Of a DNA stretch of 64,000 nucleotides, positions 39,014 through 47,619 are shown piece by piece (positions within the stretch are counted from its first letter, which is position 1; each line of letters starts with the position of its first letter). This DNA comes from Elioraea sp. Yellowstone (GTDB taxonomy: Bacteria > Pseudomonadota > Alphaproteobacteria > Acetobacterales > Acetobacteraceae), in assembly GCF_006704265.1 (NCBI RefSeq), contig NZ_VIKA01000001.1, positions 1 to 64,000 of the forward strand. The letters are read 5' to 3'. The translations under genes and the position numbers were made by a program. The notes below the pieces were generated by a model. It saw only the letters and a list, made by a program, of their open reading frames with translations. It searched no databases and had not been told where the DNA came from.

Positions 39014-39993
39014 CGCGCGTGGTCCGGCACGGTCGCGCGCACGACCGCGCGCACGATCCCCTGCGGCTTGCGGTTGCCGGTCTGGAACGTCCGGCCGAGA
39101 TACTCGCCGACGATGCCGAGGATCACGAACTGTGCGGCCGAGAGCAGCAGCACCACGACCATGGTGCTGGCCCATCCCTCGGGCGGCTGGCCGAACAGGG
39201 CGTGGGCGATCACGTAGAGCGCGCCGATGCCGCCGATGGCACCCATCGCGAGGCCGAGGAACACGGCGAGCCGCAGGGGCAGCAGCGAGAAGTTGAAGGC
39301 GAGATTGAGCCAGAGCCGCACCAGGCGGCGCAGGGTATAGTTCGACCGCCCCTGGGCGCGCGGCAGGTGGCGCACCTCGAGCGTGCCGATCCGCTGCGTC
39401 ACCTGCATGATCAGCCCGTCCACATAGGGGAACGGGCCCTCGTAGCGGGTCACCCCGTCGATCACCAGCCGGCTCATGCAGCGGAACGAGGACAGGTAGA
39501 GTCCCTTCGGCTTGTCGATCAGCAGGTCGGCGACGCGGTTGGCGAAGCGGCTGCCGAGATTGCGCCAGGCGGCGTGCTGCTTCTCGGCGTAGGAGGTGTA
39601 GACCACGTCGTAGCCGCCGTCGCGGCAGTGCAGGAACAGCCTGACCACCTCCTCGGGCGGGTTCTGCAGGTCGTCGTCCATGGTGATCGCGTACTCGCCG
39701 CGCGCGTGCCTGAGCCCGGTCATCACCGCGTTGTGCTCGCCGTAATTGCGCGCGTGCTCGACATAGGTCACCGGCACGGCAGCGGTGGCCGCGAGCCGTC
39801 GGCAGACCGCGTCGCTGTCGTCCGGACTGCCGTCGTTCACCAGCACGATCTCGATCCCGCCCGGGATGTCGAGCCCGGCGAGCGCGGCGACCAGCTCGCC
39901 GATCGTGGCCGCGCCGTTGTAGACGGGAATGACGATGGACAGGGCCGGCGTGGTCTCGTGGGGCAGCGGCCCCGAGGACGTGATCTGCAGCAT
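39010..39993 (-). CDS. Family 2 glycosyltransferase, polyprenyl-phosphate type (ArnC/GtrB-like)
   Basis: A 327-residue membrane-bound transferase. The GT-A core shows LSIVIPVYNGAATIGELVAA, VLVNDGSPDDSD and the DxD region TMDDDLQNPPEEV. Two C-terminal helices (about 234-258 and 268-292) anchor it, as in ArnC, GtrB and dolichyl-phosphate mannose synthases. It should load a sugar from a nucleotide donor onto undecaprenyl phosphate. It is coupled to the small transporter downstream and follows the methyltransferase by 24 bp. Confidence 0.92.
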   Translation of the reverse strand: MLQITSSGPLPHETTPALSIVIPVYNGAATIGELVAALAGLDIPGGIEIVLVNDGSPDDSDAVCRRLAATAAVPVTYVEHARNYGEHNAVMTGLRHARGEYAITMDDDLQNPPEEVVRLFLHCRDGGYDVVYTSYAEKQHAAWRNLGSRFANRVADLLIDKPKGLYLSSFRCMSRLVIDGVTRYEGPFPYVDGLIMQVTQRIGTLEVRHLPRAQGRSNYTLRRLVRLWLNLAFNFSLLPLRLAVFLGLAMGAIGGIGALYVIAHALFGQPPEGWASTMVVVLLLSAAQFVILGIVGEYLGRTFQTGNRKPQGIVRAVVRATVPDHAR

Positions 39994-40017
39994 GCTCTGG
40001 CGGTCCCGGTGGTCTCC

Positions 40018-40761
40018 TCACGGACGACGGGCGATCGCGAGCAGCGACCCGCCGGCAGGAAAGCGCACGCCCAGCCGGGCGAGCGCCGCTTCTGTCTCCG
40101 TAACGGCGCGGAAGATCGCATCGATCGGTGGCGAAAAGGGGGCGACGTCCGATGCCTCGGCGCCGCGGAAGCGCCCCAGCACCTTCCGCTGCACCACCAT
40201 CAGCGGCAGCAGCAGGCTGTTCCAGTAGCCGAGCGCGATCGGCCGGAACCCCGCGCCCTCGAGCAGCCCGCGCAGCCCCGCGCGGTCGTAGCGCCGTGCG
40301 TTGTGCACGCGCCGGTCATGGGCGGAGAGCAGCCAGCGATGCGCGGGCAGGTTGAGCACCAGGACGCCGCCGGGCGCCAGCACGCGGCGCAGCTCCGCCA
40401 GTGCGGCCGCCTCCTCCACCAGCCGGTGGCAGAGCACGTCGCAGGAAACCGCCGCGCCGAAGCGTCCGTCCCCGAAGGGCAGGGCGTCGATCGAGCCGAC
40501 CGCCACCGCCGCGCCCGGCACCTTCCGCCTCGCCCGGCGTGCCGCTTCGGCGGCGACATCCACGCCGACCAGCTGCCGCGTCGGGAAGGCGTCCGCGAGC
40601 CGGCGCAGCAGCCCGCCCGTGCCGCAGCCGGCGTCCAGCAGCGGCAGGCCGGGATCGCCCGGGTTCCGGCGCAGCGCCGCGAGCACGCGGTGATGGAGCG
40701 CGCGATACCACCACATCGCGTCCTCCACCCTGTCCATCCGCTCGTACTCGTCGGGTTCCAT
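40018..40761 (-). CDS. Class I SAM-dependent methyltransferase
   Basis: A 247-residue Rossmann-fold methyltransferase. SAM motif I is LLDAGCGTGGLLRRLAD (about 41-57), acidic motif II is LVGVDVAAEAAR, and AVGSIDALPFGDGRF, ELRRVLAPGGVLVLNLPAH and the C-terminal beta region follow in normal order. ATG 40761 begins a short charged segment just before the domain. It shares a strand and close spacing with the glycosyltransferase and flippase-like genes, so it may modify a lipid-linked sugar or surface glycan. It is divergent (78 bp) from the MaoC-like gene. Confidence 0.87.
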   Translation of the reverse strand: MEPDEYERMDRVEDAMWWYRALHHRVLAALRRNPGDPGLPLLDAGCGTGGLLRRLADAFPTRQLVGVDVAAEAARRARRKVPGAAVAVGSIDALPFGDGRFGAAVSCDVLCHRLVEEAAALAELRRVLAPGGVLVLNLPAHRWLLSAHDRRVHNARRYDRAGLRGLLEGAGFRPIALGYWNSLLLPLMVVQRKVLGRFRGAEASDVAPFSPPIDAIFRAVTETEAALARLGVRFPAGGSLLAIARRP

Positions 40762-40839
40762 CCGGCTGCCCCGCCTTCCCCCCTGGCCGAAGCGGCGTTG
40801 TCGCGCTACCCGCTCGGGACTGGCAAGGGAGCGAGGAGC

Positions 40840-41685
40840 ATGGGCGAGGACCTGCAGGCCTGGGTCGGGCGGAGCGAGGCGGCGGAGGACTGCATCGACA
40901 GGCTCCGGCTCGCGGGCTTCGCGGCCACGCTGGACCGGCCGCTCGAGGAGGTCGCGCCGGGCGGGCGGCTGCCGCCGCTCTGGCACTGGATGTACTTCCA
41001 GCACTGGGTGCCCCGCTCGGGGCTCGGCGAGGACGGACACCCCAGGCGCGGCGGGTTCCTGCCGCCGGTGCACCACCTGCCGCGCCGGATGTGGGCGGGC
41101 GGGCGCGTGACGTTCCACGACGACCTCCTCGCCGGCGAGCGGATCGGGCGCGTCAGCACCATCACCGCGATCCGCGAGACGTCCGGTTCGACCGGGCCGC
41201 TCGTGTTCGTCACCGTGCGCCACGTCGTCTCCGGACCGCGCGGCGTGGCGATCGAGGAGGAGCAGGACATCGTCTATCGCGGCCTTGCGGGGGCGGCCGT
41301 GAAGCCGGGAACACCCGCCCCGCCGCTGCCCGATGGCGCCTTCACGGAGACCGTCATCCCCGACCCGGTGATGCTGTTCCGCTACTCGGCACTCACCGGC
41401 AACGGGCACCGCATCCACTACGACCGGCGCTACGTCACCGAGGTCGAGGGCTATCCCGGGCTGATCGTGCACGGACCATTGCAGGCGACGCTGATGGCCG
41501 GGCTGCTGCTGCGCGCCCGGCCGGGGCGGCGCCTGGCACGGATCGCCTATCGTGGCGTCCGGCCGCTGTTCGACCTCGCGCCGTTCACCGTCGCCGGTGC
41601 CGAAGCGGGCGGGACGGCCCAGCTCTGGGTGCACGACGCCGAGGGGTGCGTCACGATGCAGGCGGAGGCGAGCCTCGCCGCTTGA
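40840..41685 (+). CDS. MaoC/FAS1-type dehydratase, mesaconyl-C4-CoA hydratase-like
   Basis: A 281-residue hot-dog fold protein. The N-terminal half carries PPLWHWMYFQHWVPRSGLGEDGHP-type wording (about 46-69) and RMWAGGRVTFH of FAS1-like dehydratases. The C-terminal half keeps the hydratase-2 motif in which Asn and His in TGNGHRIHYD stand for the catalytic pair, then VHGPLQATLM. GAGGAG sits before ATG 40840. Relatives hydrate mesaconyl-C4-CoA or other enoyl-CoAs. Its role with the downstream TRAP transporter is unclear, but carboxylate import and use would fit. Confidence 0.82.
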   Translation: MGEDLQAWVGRSEAAEDCIDRLRLAGFAATLDRPLEEVAPGGRLPPLWHWMYFQHWVPRSGLGEDGHPRRGGFLPPVHHLPRRMWAGGRVTFHDDLLAGERIGRVSTITAIRETSGSTGPLVFVTVRHVVSGPRGVAIEEEQDIVYRGLAGAAVKPGTPAPPLPDGAFTETVIPDPVMLFRYSALTGNGHRIHYDRRYVTEVEGYPGLIVHGPLQATLMAGLLLRARPGRRLARIAYRGVRPLFDLAPFTVAGAEAGGTAQLWVHDAEGCVTMQAEASLAA

Positions 41686-41761
41686 CCCCGAAGCAGCGCG
41701 CCCGTTGAATGGCTGGCAGTGGCCGCAGGCCGCCGGTCAAGCCGCGTTCAGGGAGGAAATG

Positions 41762-42703
41762 ATGAGGCTCGGACTGAAGACGACCGCACTTGCCGTCGTG
41801 CTGCTGACGGCGCCGCTGACAGGGGCCGATGCGCAGACGATGCGCTTCATGACCGGCCCGCAGGGCGGCGTCTGGGTGCCGCTGGGCGGTGCGCTCAAGA
41901 ACATGTGGGAACAGGCGATTCCGGGCATCTCCGTCACCGCGATGCCGGGCGCGGGGGTCGCCAACATCCGTGGCGTGGACGAGGGGCGCGCGCAGATCGG
42001 CTTCGGCAACTCGATCACCACCGTGGACGGGCTGAACGGCGCGCCGCCCTTCCCGCGCAAGGTCACCAAGGTCTGCAATCTGGCGACGCTCTACCCGCAG
42101 TACTTCCAGATGATCGCGCTGGCGACTGCCGGCGTGAACCGCGTGGAGGATCTGCGCGGCAAGCAGGTGGTGATCCAGCCGCGCGGCAACACCGCCGAGG
42201 TGGTGACGGCGCAGATCCTGCAGGTCGCGGGGCTGACCTACAACGACATCCGTCCCAACTTCCAGGCCTCCTACACCGACGCGGTCGGGCTTCTGCGCGA
42301 CGGCAATGCGGATGCCTTCACGCTCGGCACCGCGATCCCGGCGAGTTCGGTGATGGACCTCGCCTCGGCGCGCGACATCAAGGTGGTCGACCTCGCCCCC
42401 TACATCGAGGGGCTGCGCAAGCTCAATCCCGGTTTCGTCGGTGTGCCGATCCCGGCCGGGACCTATCCGAAGCAGACCCAGACCGTGACGGTGCCGGGCT
42501 ATTTCACCCATGTCGTGGTGTCGTGCGACCTGCCGGAGGCGATGGTGCATGACATGGTGAAGACGATGGCGTCCAATGTCGATGCGATGGCGGCAGTGTT
42601 CGGCGGCATCCGCGGCCTGACACCGAAGCAGATGGCGATGGACATCGGCGTGCCGCTGCACCCGGGCGCGGAGCGCTTCTACAAGCAGGCCGGCGCGCTC
42701 TGA
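41762..42703 (+). CDS. TRAP transporter binding protein, TAXI family
   Basis: A 313-residue periplasmic receptor. A signal peptide (LKTTALAVVLLTAPLTGADAQ) leads into FMTGPQGGVWVPLGGALKNM, the TAXI N-terminal motif, then GVDEGRAQIGFGNS and VVIQPRGNTAEVV. GGGAGG at 41751-41756 suits ATG 41762 better than the adjacent in-frame ATG at 41759. It is paired with the fused permease 16 bp downstream. TAXI proteins bind small carboxylates or amino acids such as glutamate. The ligand here is unknown. Confidence 0.92.
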   Translation: MRLGLKTTALAVVLLTAPLTGADAQTMRFMTGPQGGVWVPLGGALKNMWEQAIPGISVTAMPGAGVANIRGVDEGRAQIGFGNSITTVDGLNGAPPFPRKVTKVCNLATLYPQYFQMIALATAGVNRVEDLRGKQVVIQPRGNTAEVVTAQILQVAGLTYNDIRPNFQASYTDAVGLLRDGNADAFTLGTAIPASSVMDLASARDIKVVDLAPYIEGLRKLNPGFVGVPIPAGTYPKQTQTVTVPGYFTHVVVSCDLPEAMVHDMVKTMASNVDAMAAVFGGIRGLTPKQMAMDIGVPLHPGAERFYKQAGAL

Positions 42704-42719
42704 CCCGGAGGCGTGCCGC

Positions 42720-44588
42720 GTGGCCACGACATATGCCCGGGGCGTCGGCCTGCTCACGGCCGTCGTCGCGGTCGCGATGTCGCTCTATCACATGTGGACC
42801 ACCGCCTTCGGCCCTCCGGAGGCGGTGTTCTTCCGCGGCACGCATCTGATCTTCGCCTTCGCGCTGGTCTTCCTGACCCAGCCGCTCAGGCAGCGCAGGA
42901 CGCCGGGGATCGAGGACTGGATCCTGCTCCTGCTGGCCATCGGCAGCGTCGGCTGGCTGTTCTTCGACTACCAGCGCATCGTCTTCCGCATCATCTACAT
43001 CGACGCGCCCGAGCCGGCCGACTGGTTCTGGGGCTGGACCTGCGTGCTCCTGGTCATGGAGGCGACGCGGCGGGTGATCGGCTGGGCCCTGCCGGCGACC
43101 GCGCTGGTCTTCCTGGTGCTGGCGCTGACGGTGCTGGATGTCGAGCTGCCGGTGCTGCTCGACCAGCTCTATCTGACGACCGAAGGCATCTTCGGCTCCA
43201 CGCTCGGCGTCTCGGCCGGTTTCGTGGTGGTGTTCGTGCTGTTCGGCGCCTTCATGGAACGCTCGGGCGTCGGCCGTCTGTTCATGGACTTCGCGCTGGC
43301 GCTGACCGGGCGGTCGGTCGGCGGGCCCGGCAAGGTCGCGGTGATCTCGTCCTCGCTGTTCGGCTCGGTCTCCGGCTCGGCGGTGGCGAACGTCATGGTG
43401 ACGGGCCAGGTCACCATCCCGCTGATGAAGCGCACAGGCTTCCGGCCGCAATTCGCCGCCGCGGTGGAGGCCGTAGCCTCCACGGGCGGGCAGATCATGC
43501 CGCCGATCATGGGCGCTGCGGCCTTCGTGATGGCCGAGTTCCTGCAGGTCCAGTATCTCGAGGTCATCACCTGGGCGCTCCTGCCGGCGCTGCTGTTCTA
43601 CGTCGCGGCATTCGGCGCGGTGCATTTCGAGGCGAAGCGCACGGGGCTGCGCGGCCTCTCGGGCGAGGATGTGCCGAAGCTCAGCCGGGTGCTCGGCGCG
43701 AGCGGGCATCTCTTCATCCCCATCTTCATCATCCTCGCCGGTCTGTTCCTCGGCTACTCCGCGCCGCTCTCGGCGCTCGCGGGCACGCTCGCCTGCTTCC
43801 CGGTCGCCGCGCTCAGCGCCAACTCGCGCGAGACGGTGACGCTGCACAACGTCTGGGCGGCGTTGGTCGAGGGGGCGAGGGGAGCGCTCGGTGTCGCGAT
43901 GGCCTGTGCCTGCGCAGGGATCGTGATCGGCGTGATCACGATCTCCGGCCTCGGCATCATCTTCACCCAGTTCGTGCTGGCGGCGGCGCAGAACAGCCTG
44001 ATCCTCGCGCTGGTGCTGACGATGGTGGCGGGGATCATCCTCGGCATGGGGATGCCGACCACGCCGGCCTACATCGTCATGGTGGCCCTGCTGGTGCCGG
44101 CGGTGATCAAGCTCGGTGTGGTGGAGCCGGCCGCGCATCTCTTCGCCTTCTACTTCGCGATCCTCTCCGCGATCACACCGCCAGTGGCACTCGCCGTCTT
44201 CGCCGCGGCGGGGCTTGCCAAGTCCGACCTGTGGCAGTCGGGCTTGGCGGCAGTGAAGATGGGCGCGGCGGGGTTCATCGTGCCGTTCATGTTCGTCTAC
44301 TCGCCGTCGCTGCTGCTGATCGGCGACTGGATCGATATCCTGCACGCGTCGTTGACCGCGACCGCCGGCTGCCTGCTGCTGGCGGCAGGGCTGCACGGCT
44401 ATCTGATCGCGCGGGCGACCTGGCTCGAGCGCGCGCTGTCGATCGCCGCTGCGTTGACCCTGATCAAGCCGGGCTGGCTGACCGACATGATCGGCATCGG
44501 TCTTGCGGCTCTGGTGGTGGCGATGCAGTTCGCGACACGCCGGCGCAAGGCGGCAGCCGCCGCGCCGTCGCGATTGCCGCTTCCGTAG
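42720..44588 (+). CDS. TRAP transporter fused 4TM-12TM permease (DctQM)
   Basis: A 622-residue inner-membrane protein that combines the small DctQ and large DctM parts, the usual arrangement with TAXI receptors. Typical runs are VAVISSSLFGSVSGSAVANV, VEAVASTGGQIMPPIMGAAA and LGMGMPTTPAYIVMVALLVP. The last helices hold ILSAITPPVALAVFAAAGLA. The start is a GTG at 42720 with GGAGG upstream (42707-42711). It imports the solute with sodium or another ion gradient. Confidence 0.95.
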   Translation: MATTYARGVGLLTAVVAVAMSLYHMWTTAFGPPEAVFFRGTHLIFAFALVFLTQPLRQRRTPGIEDWILLLLAIGSVGWLFFDYQRIVFRIIYIDAPEPADWFWGWTCVLLVMEATRRVIGWALPATALVFLVLALTVLDVELPVLLDQLYLTTEGIFGSTLGVSAGFVVVFVLFGAFMERSGVGRLFMDFALALTGRSVGGPGKVAVISSSLFGSVSGSAVANVMVTGQVTIPLMKRTGFRPQFAAAVEAVASTGGQIMPPIMGAAAFVMAEFLQVQYLEVITWALLPALLFYVAAFGAVHFEAKRTGLRGLSGEDVPKLSRVLGASGHLFIPIFIILAGLFLGYSAPLSALAGTLACFPVAALSANSRETVTLHNVWAALVEGARGALGVAMACACAGIVIGVITISGLGIIFTQFVLAAAQNSLILALVLTMVAGIILGMGMPTTPAYIVMVALLVPAVIKLGVVEPAAHLFAFYFAILSAITPPVALAVFAAAGLAKSDLWQSGLAAVKMGAAGFIVPFMFVYSPSLLLIGDWIDILHASLTATAGCLLLAAGLHGYLIARATWLERALSIAAALTLIKPGWLTDMIGIGLAALVVAMQFATRRRKAAAAAPSRLPLP

Positions 44589-44624
44589 CGAGGGGCGCCG
44601 GAGGGCGGCGCCCCGCTTGGTGTC

Positions 44625-45056
44625 TCAGGCGGCGGGTTCGTCGATCGCCCAGGCGAGGCCGAAGGGGTCGCGCAGCACGCCCCAGCGGTCGCCCCAGAAC
44701 TGGCGCTCGAAGGGCACCGTCACCGTGCAGCCGGCGGCGACGGCGCGTGACCACCAGGCATCGCCGTCGGCGACGACGAGCTGGAGGTGGAAGCCCTGCG
44801 GCTCGACCGCGGGCGCCTCCGCGCAGCCGCCGTGGTCGGTCATCATCAGGCAGCCGCCGTTGACCTCAATCTGCACGTGCAGGAAGCGGCCGGGATTCTG
44901 CTGATCCGGGAAGCGGCCGAGATCGCGCGCACCGAAGGCGCGGGCGTAGAACGCGGCCGCCTCGCCGGCGCGGCCATTCATGGCGAGATAGGGAATGACG
45001 CCGTTCATCACGCCGGCATCGGGGCGGGCGGCGGCCTGGATGGTATCCTCGGGCAT
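44625..45056 (-). CDS. VOC-fold PhnB-like protein (glyoxalase superfamily)
   Basis: A 143-residue protein with two beta-alpha-beta-beta-beta units. GVIPYLAMNGRAGEAAAFYARAF is the PhnB/3-demethylubiquinone-like start (about 20-42). CLMMTDHGG and the end WGDRWGVLRDPFGLAWAI follow. AAAGGA lies before ATG 45056; a longer open frame upstream reaches into the regulatory region and is not used. Substrate and metal use are unknown. It faces a MarR gene across a 261-bp promoter region, so it may be under that regulator. Confidence 0.88.
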   Translation of the reverse strand: MPEDTIQAAARPDAGVMNGVIPYLAMNGRAGEAAAFYARAFGARDLGRFPDQQNPGRFLHVQIEVNGGCLMMTDHGGCAEAPAVEPQGFHLQLVVADGDAWWSRAVAAGCTVTVPFERQFWGDRWGVLRDPFGLAWAIDEPAA

Positions 45057-45283
45057 CGTGGGTGTCCTTTGTCGTGGAAGAATCGGATCGCGGCGCGCGT
45101 CACGCCGCAAGCGCGCGGCGGCGAGCGCGGTCAGTGCCGCCGCTCCTGCCGCAATGATGCGGCGGCGCATCGTACGGGACGCTCTGCCTCGTGCGCGCGC
45201 CGCGCTCCGGCTCGTCTTGCCATCCTCGTCCCTTTCGCGCCCGTTCCGCCGTGGCATGATGGTGCTGGACGCAACCATCAGCC

Positions 45284-45311
45284 TTGACAGAAGGCTTGAT
45301 ATCAACATATC
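45284..45311 (+). promoter_or_regulatory. Promoter with embedded palindrome, likely MarR autorepression site
   Basis: TTGACA (45284-45289) is a consensus -35; the -10 is CATATC (45306-45311, spacer 16). Between them, TTGATATCAA (45296-45305) is a perfect 10-bp palindrome of the AT-rich kind bound by MarR proteins. Transcription would start around 45318, the A of the regulator's ATG, and no ribosome site precedes that codon. A leaderless message is therefore likely. The rest of 45057-45283 shows no gene. Confidence 0.65.
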
Positions 45312-45317
45312 TGGGCC

Positions 45318-45764
45318 ATGTCAAACCCCGCAGACGTGCCGCGCGAGACGGCGCTGCATGTGCGTGATCAGTGTCTGTGCCTGCACGCGCAGCGGGCGGC
45401 ACGGACGCTCGCGCGGCGCTTCGACGAGGCGTTCCGCCCGCTCGGCCTGACGAACGGGCAATTCTCGCTGATGATGGCGCTGAGTGGGCCGGAACCGCCG
45501 CCGATGGGGCGCATCGCCAGATTCCTGGCGATGGACCGCACGACCCTGACGGCGGCGCTGAAGCCTCTCGAGCGGCGCGGCCTCGTCGAGGTGCGGCCGC
45601 ATCCGACGGACCGGCGCAGCCGCGTGCTGCTGCTGACGCGCGCGGGGCGGGCGCTGCTCGCACGCGCGGTGCCGATCTGGTGCGAGACGCATCGCGAGGT
45701 CGAGAGCGTGCTCGCGCAGGGCGAGGCCGACAGGCTGCGTGCCGCGCTCCAACTGCTGTCCTAG
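45318..45764 (+). CDS. MarR-family transcriptional regulator
   Basis: A 148-residue winged-helix protein. The helices around RPLGLTNGQFSLMMALSG, the recognition helix MDRTTLTAALKPLERRGLV and the wing RPHPTDRRSRVLLLTRAGR are typical. Cysteines in RDQCLCLH near the N-terminus (about residues 19 and 21) resemble the position used by redox-sensing family members, though that is speculative. It is divergent from the VOC-protein gene. A palindrome in its own promoter suggests autorepression. The ATG lies at the predicted transcription start. Confidence 0.9.
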   Translation: MSNPADVPRETALHVRDQCLCLHAQRAARTLARRFDEAFRPLGLTNGQFSLMMALSGPEPPPMGRIARFLAMDRTTLTAALKPLERRGLVEVRPHPTDRRSRVLLLTRAGRALLARAVPIWCETHREVESVLAQGEADRLRAALQLLS

Positions 45765-46149
45765 AAGCCCGTTCAGACCGTTCGGAGCCTTCGGTCCAAG
45801 GTCTGCCGACCTTCCGCGTGCTCTGCGCGTGACGGGCCCGTCGGCGCCTCGTCCGGCATCCGCGATCCGAGCGTCGGTGCCAGGTGACGGATGTGCGGTC
45901 TGGCGGACGTGCTGCGCGCAGTCTGCCTCGATGCGGGGACGCGCGGGCGGTCGCAGGGCGCATGACGGCCGTCCGCCTCGCCTCCCGCGAATGAGCCGGG
46001 GGCATGATCCCGGCCCGGACAGTCGCCCGCAGGGCGGCCTTCGCCCCTCGCGCGCGCGGCGGCGTGAGCCGCGCCGGTCCGGGGTATGAAGGGCGGGGGC
46101 GCGCTGCTATGGTCCGCGCCCTTTCCCGACCCAGACGCACGAGCGACCG
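45765..46149. other. Gene-poor stretch upstream of yajC
   Basis: No convincing coding frame, tRNA or mobile element is visible in these 385 bases. Two hairpins are noted. AAGGTC/GACCTT (45798-45813, 4-base loop) could end the MarR transcript but lacks a T-run. GGGCGCG/CGCGCCC (46097-46121, 11-base loop) lies 28 bases before yajC and is followed by TTT. Confidence 0.5.
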
Positions 46150-46626
46150 ATGCTGATTTCCCCCGCCTACGCGCAGGCAGGCGATCCCACCGGCGGGCTG
46201 ATGAGCCTGGCGCCGCTGGTCCTGATCTTCGTCGTCTTCTACTTCATCCTGATCCGGCCGCAGCAGCGCAAGGCCAGGGAGCATCGCGAGATGCTGGCCC
46301 AGCTCAAGCGCGGCGACCGCGTGGTGACCGGCGGGGGCGTGCTCGCGACCGTCATCCGCGTGACCCCGGAGAGCGACGAGGTGGTGGTCGAGATCTCGAA
46401 GAACCCGCAGGTTCGGGTGACGGTGGCGAAGAACACGATCGCCTCGGTGCTGCGCGAGGAGACGGAGGCGAAGCCGGCCGAGGAGACGGCGGAGGCGAAG
46501 TCCGACCGGAAGCCCCGGAAGAAGGAACGCGCCGAGGCCGAACCCGCCGCGGAGGCACAGCCCGCGGCCGAGACTCCGGCCGAGCCGCCGCCCGCCAACG
46601 ACCAGCCGCCGCCCCGCCAAGGCTAG
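46150..46626 (+). CDS. yajC: Preprotein translocase accessory subunit YajC, C-terminally extended
   Basis: A 158-residue membrane protein. One helix (LAPLVLIFVVFYFILIRPQ) is followed by the YajC signature RPQQRKAREHREML, GDRVVTGGGVLATVIRV and VRVTVAKNTIASVL. YajC is normally about 110 residues; this one adds roughly 50 residues rich in Glu, Ala, Pro and Lys. YajC sits with SecDF at the Sec translocon, but secD and secF do not follow it here. The next gene, 4 bp on, is the Mth938-domain gene that commonly comes after secF. Confidence 0.95.
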   Translation: MLISPAYAQAGDPTGGLMSLAPLVLIFVVFYFILIRPQQRKAREHREMLAQLKRGDRVVTGGGVLATVIRVTPESDEVVVEISKNPQVRVTVAKNTIASVLREETEAKPAEETAEAKSDRKPRKKERAEAEPAAEAQPAAETPAEPPPANDQPPPRQG

Positions 46627-46630
46627 CGTG

Positions 46631-46981
46631 ATGGCCCTGCCCGCGCTGCAGGGCTACGGCCCGGACGGATTCCGGATCGCGGGAGAAATCGTCGCGGGCT
46701 CGGTGATCCTGCTGCCCGACCGGGTCCTGCCCTGGACGGCGTCCTGCCTCGCCGAGGCAACCCCGGAGAGCCTCGCCCCGGTGATCGAGGCCAGCGCGGC
46801 GCTCGACCTGCTGGTGCTCGGCACCGGACGGCGCTTCGCGCTCGTCCCGCCGGGGCTGGCCAAGGCGCTGCGCGCGGTCGGCATCGCGGTCGAGGCGATG
46901 GACACCACGGCGGCCTGCCGCACCTTTCCCACCCTTGCCGCCGAGGGCAGGCGCGTCGCCGCGGCGCTGATCGCGCTGTAG
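46631..46981 (+). CDS. Mth938-domain protein (DUF498), NDUFAF3 homologue
   Basis: A 116-residue single-domain protein. YGPDGFRIAGEIVAGSVILLP and LLVLGTGRRFALVPPGLAKAL are the family hallmarks. The mitochondrial relative NDUFAF3 helps assemble the Q module of complex I. Bacterial copies often sit in the secDF/yajC neighbourhood together with an NDUFAF6-like gene, as here within 1.4 kb. The ATG at 46631 is used; a GTG one codon earlier is possible. A hairpin follows the stop. Confidence 0.88.
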   Translation: MALPALQGYGPDGFRIAGEIVAGSVILLPDRVLPWTASCLAEATPESLAPVIEASAALDLLVLGTGRRFALVPPGLAKALRAVGIAVEAMDTTAACRTFPTLAAEGRRVAAALIAL

Positions 46982-46996
46982 CTCATACCAGTACCA

Positions 46997-47025
46997 GCCC
47001 GCCGAAGGTTCGGCCCTCGGCGGGC
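46997..47025 (+). terminator. Hairpin after the yajC-Mth938 pair
   Basis: GCCCGCCGA (46997-47005) and TCGGCGGGC (47017-47025) form a perfect 9-bp stem with an 11-base loop, 16 bp after the stop. No T-run follows, so it is a candidate terminator only. A tandem 9-mer (CCGGGTAGT twice, 47111-47128) lies at the end of the convergent chaperone gene. Confidence 0.5.
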
Positions 47026-47127
47026 CTGCACTGGCGTCGCCTGGCGCGCCGCGGCCGCCCCGCCAGCCCCGCGCGCGATACCCTCCGCACGAAGGTCAAG
47101 CCCGTGGGCTCCGGGTAGTCCGGGTAG

Positions 47128-47598
47128 TCAGTGCGTGTGTCGGCCGTGCGCTCCCGGCCCCCGGGCGCCGGCCGCCAGCACCGGCAGCTCGACCTCGACC
47201 GAGCCCGCCTTCTCGAAGCGGAGCGTGAGGCGGATGGTCTCGCCGCGCTTCAGGTCGCGCCTGAGCCCGATCAGCATGATGTGCAGCCCGCCCGGCGCCA
47301 GCACCACGGGCTCGCCCGGAGGGATCTCGATCGCGGTCACGGGGCGCATGCGCATCACGCCGCCCTCGTGCAGATGCGCGTGCAGCTCGACCGTTTCGGC
47401 CGCGTCGCTGGCCGCCGCGATCAGGCGGTCGGTCGTGTCGGTCGGATTGACCAGCGTCATGTAGGCTGCGCCGGTTCGGCCGGCGAGCGCGGCACGTGCC
47501 CAGGGCTCGACCACCTCGATGCGGTGGTCGTGGTGCGCGGCCGCTGGGGCGGCGGCAGCGGCGAGCGCAAGCGCGAATGCCGCACGACGGGTGATCAT
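47128..47598 (-). CDS. PCu(A)C-type periplasmic copper chaperone
   Basis: A 156-residue protein with a signal peptide (RRAAFALALAAAAAPAAA) and the DUF461 fold. Copper ligands fit the spaced His/Met set: ELHAHLHEGGVMRMRP (about 94-109) and GGLHIMLIGL (about 124-133). A His-rich N-terminus (HHDHR) and C-terminus (HGRHTH) add further possible metal sites. It would deliver Cu(I) to the CuA or CuB site of a heme-copper oxidase. It follows sodB on the same strand but is separated from it by a strong hairpin. Confidence 0.92.
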   Translation of the reverse strand: MITRRAAFALALAAAAAPAAAHHDHRIEVVEPWARAALAGRTGAAYMTLVNPTDTTDRLIAAASDAAETVELHAHLHEGGVMRMRPVTAIEIPPGEPVVLAPGGLHIMLIGLRRDLKRGETIRLTLRFEKAGSVEVELPVLAAGARGPGAHGRHTH

Positions 47599-47619
47599 GG
47601 TCCCTCTCCGTACAGCGAA

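Noticed and set aside
45296-45305. FNR box
   Set aside because: TTGATATCAA has no 4-base spacer between half-sites (TTGAT-N4-ATCAA), so it is too short for Fnr; a MarR-type operator is more likely.
47111-47128. Tandem CCGGGTAGT repeat
   Set aside because: Only two copies at the end of a gene; too short to support a functional claim.
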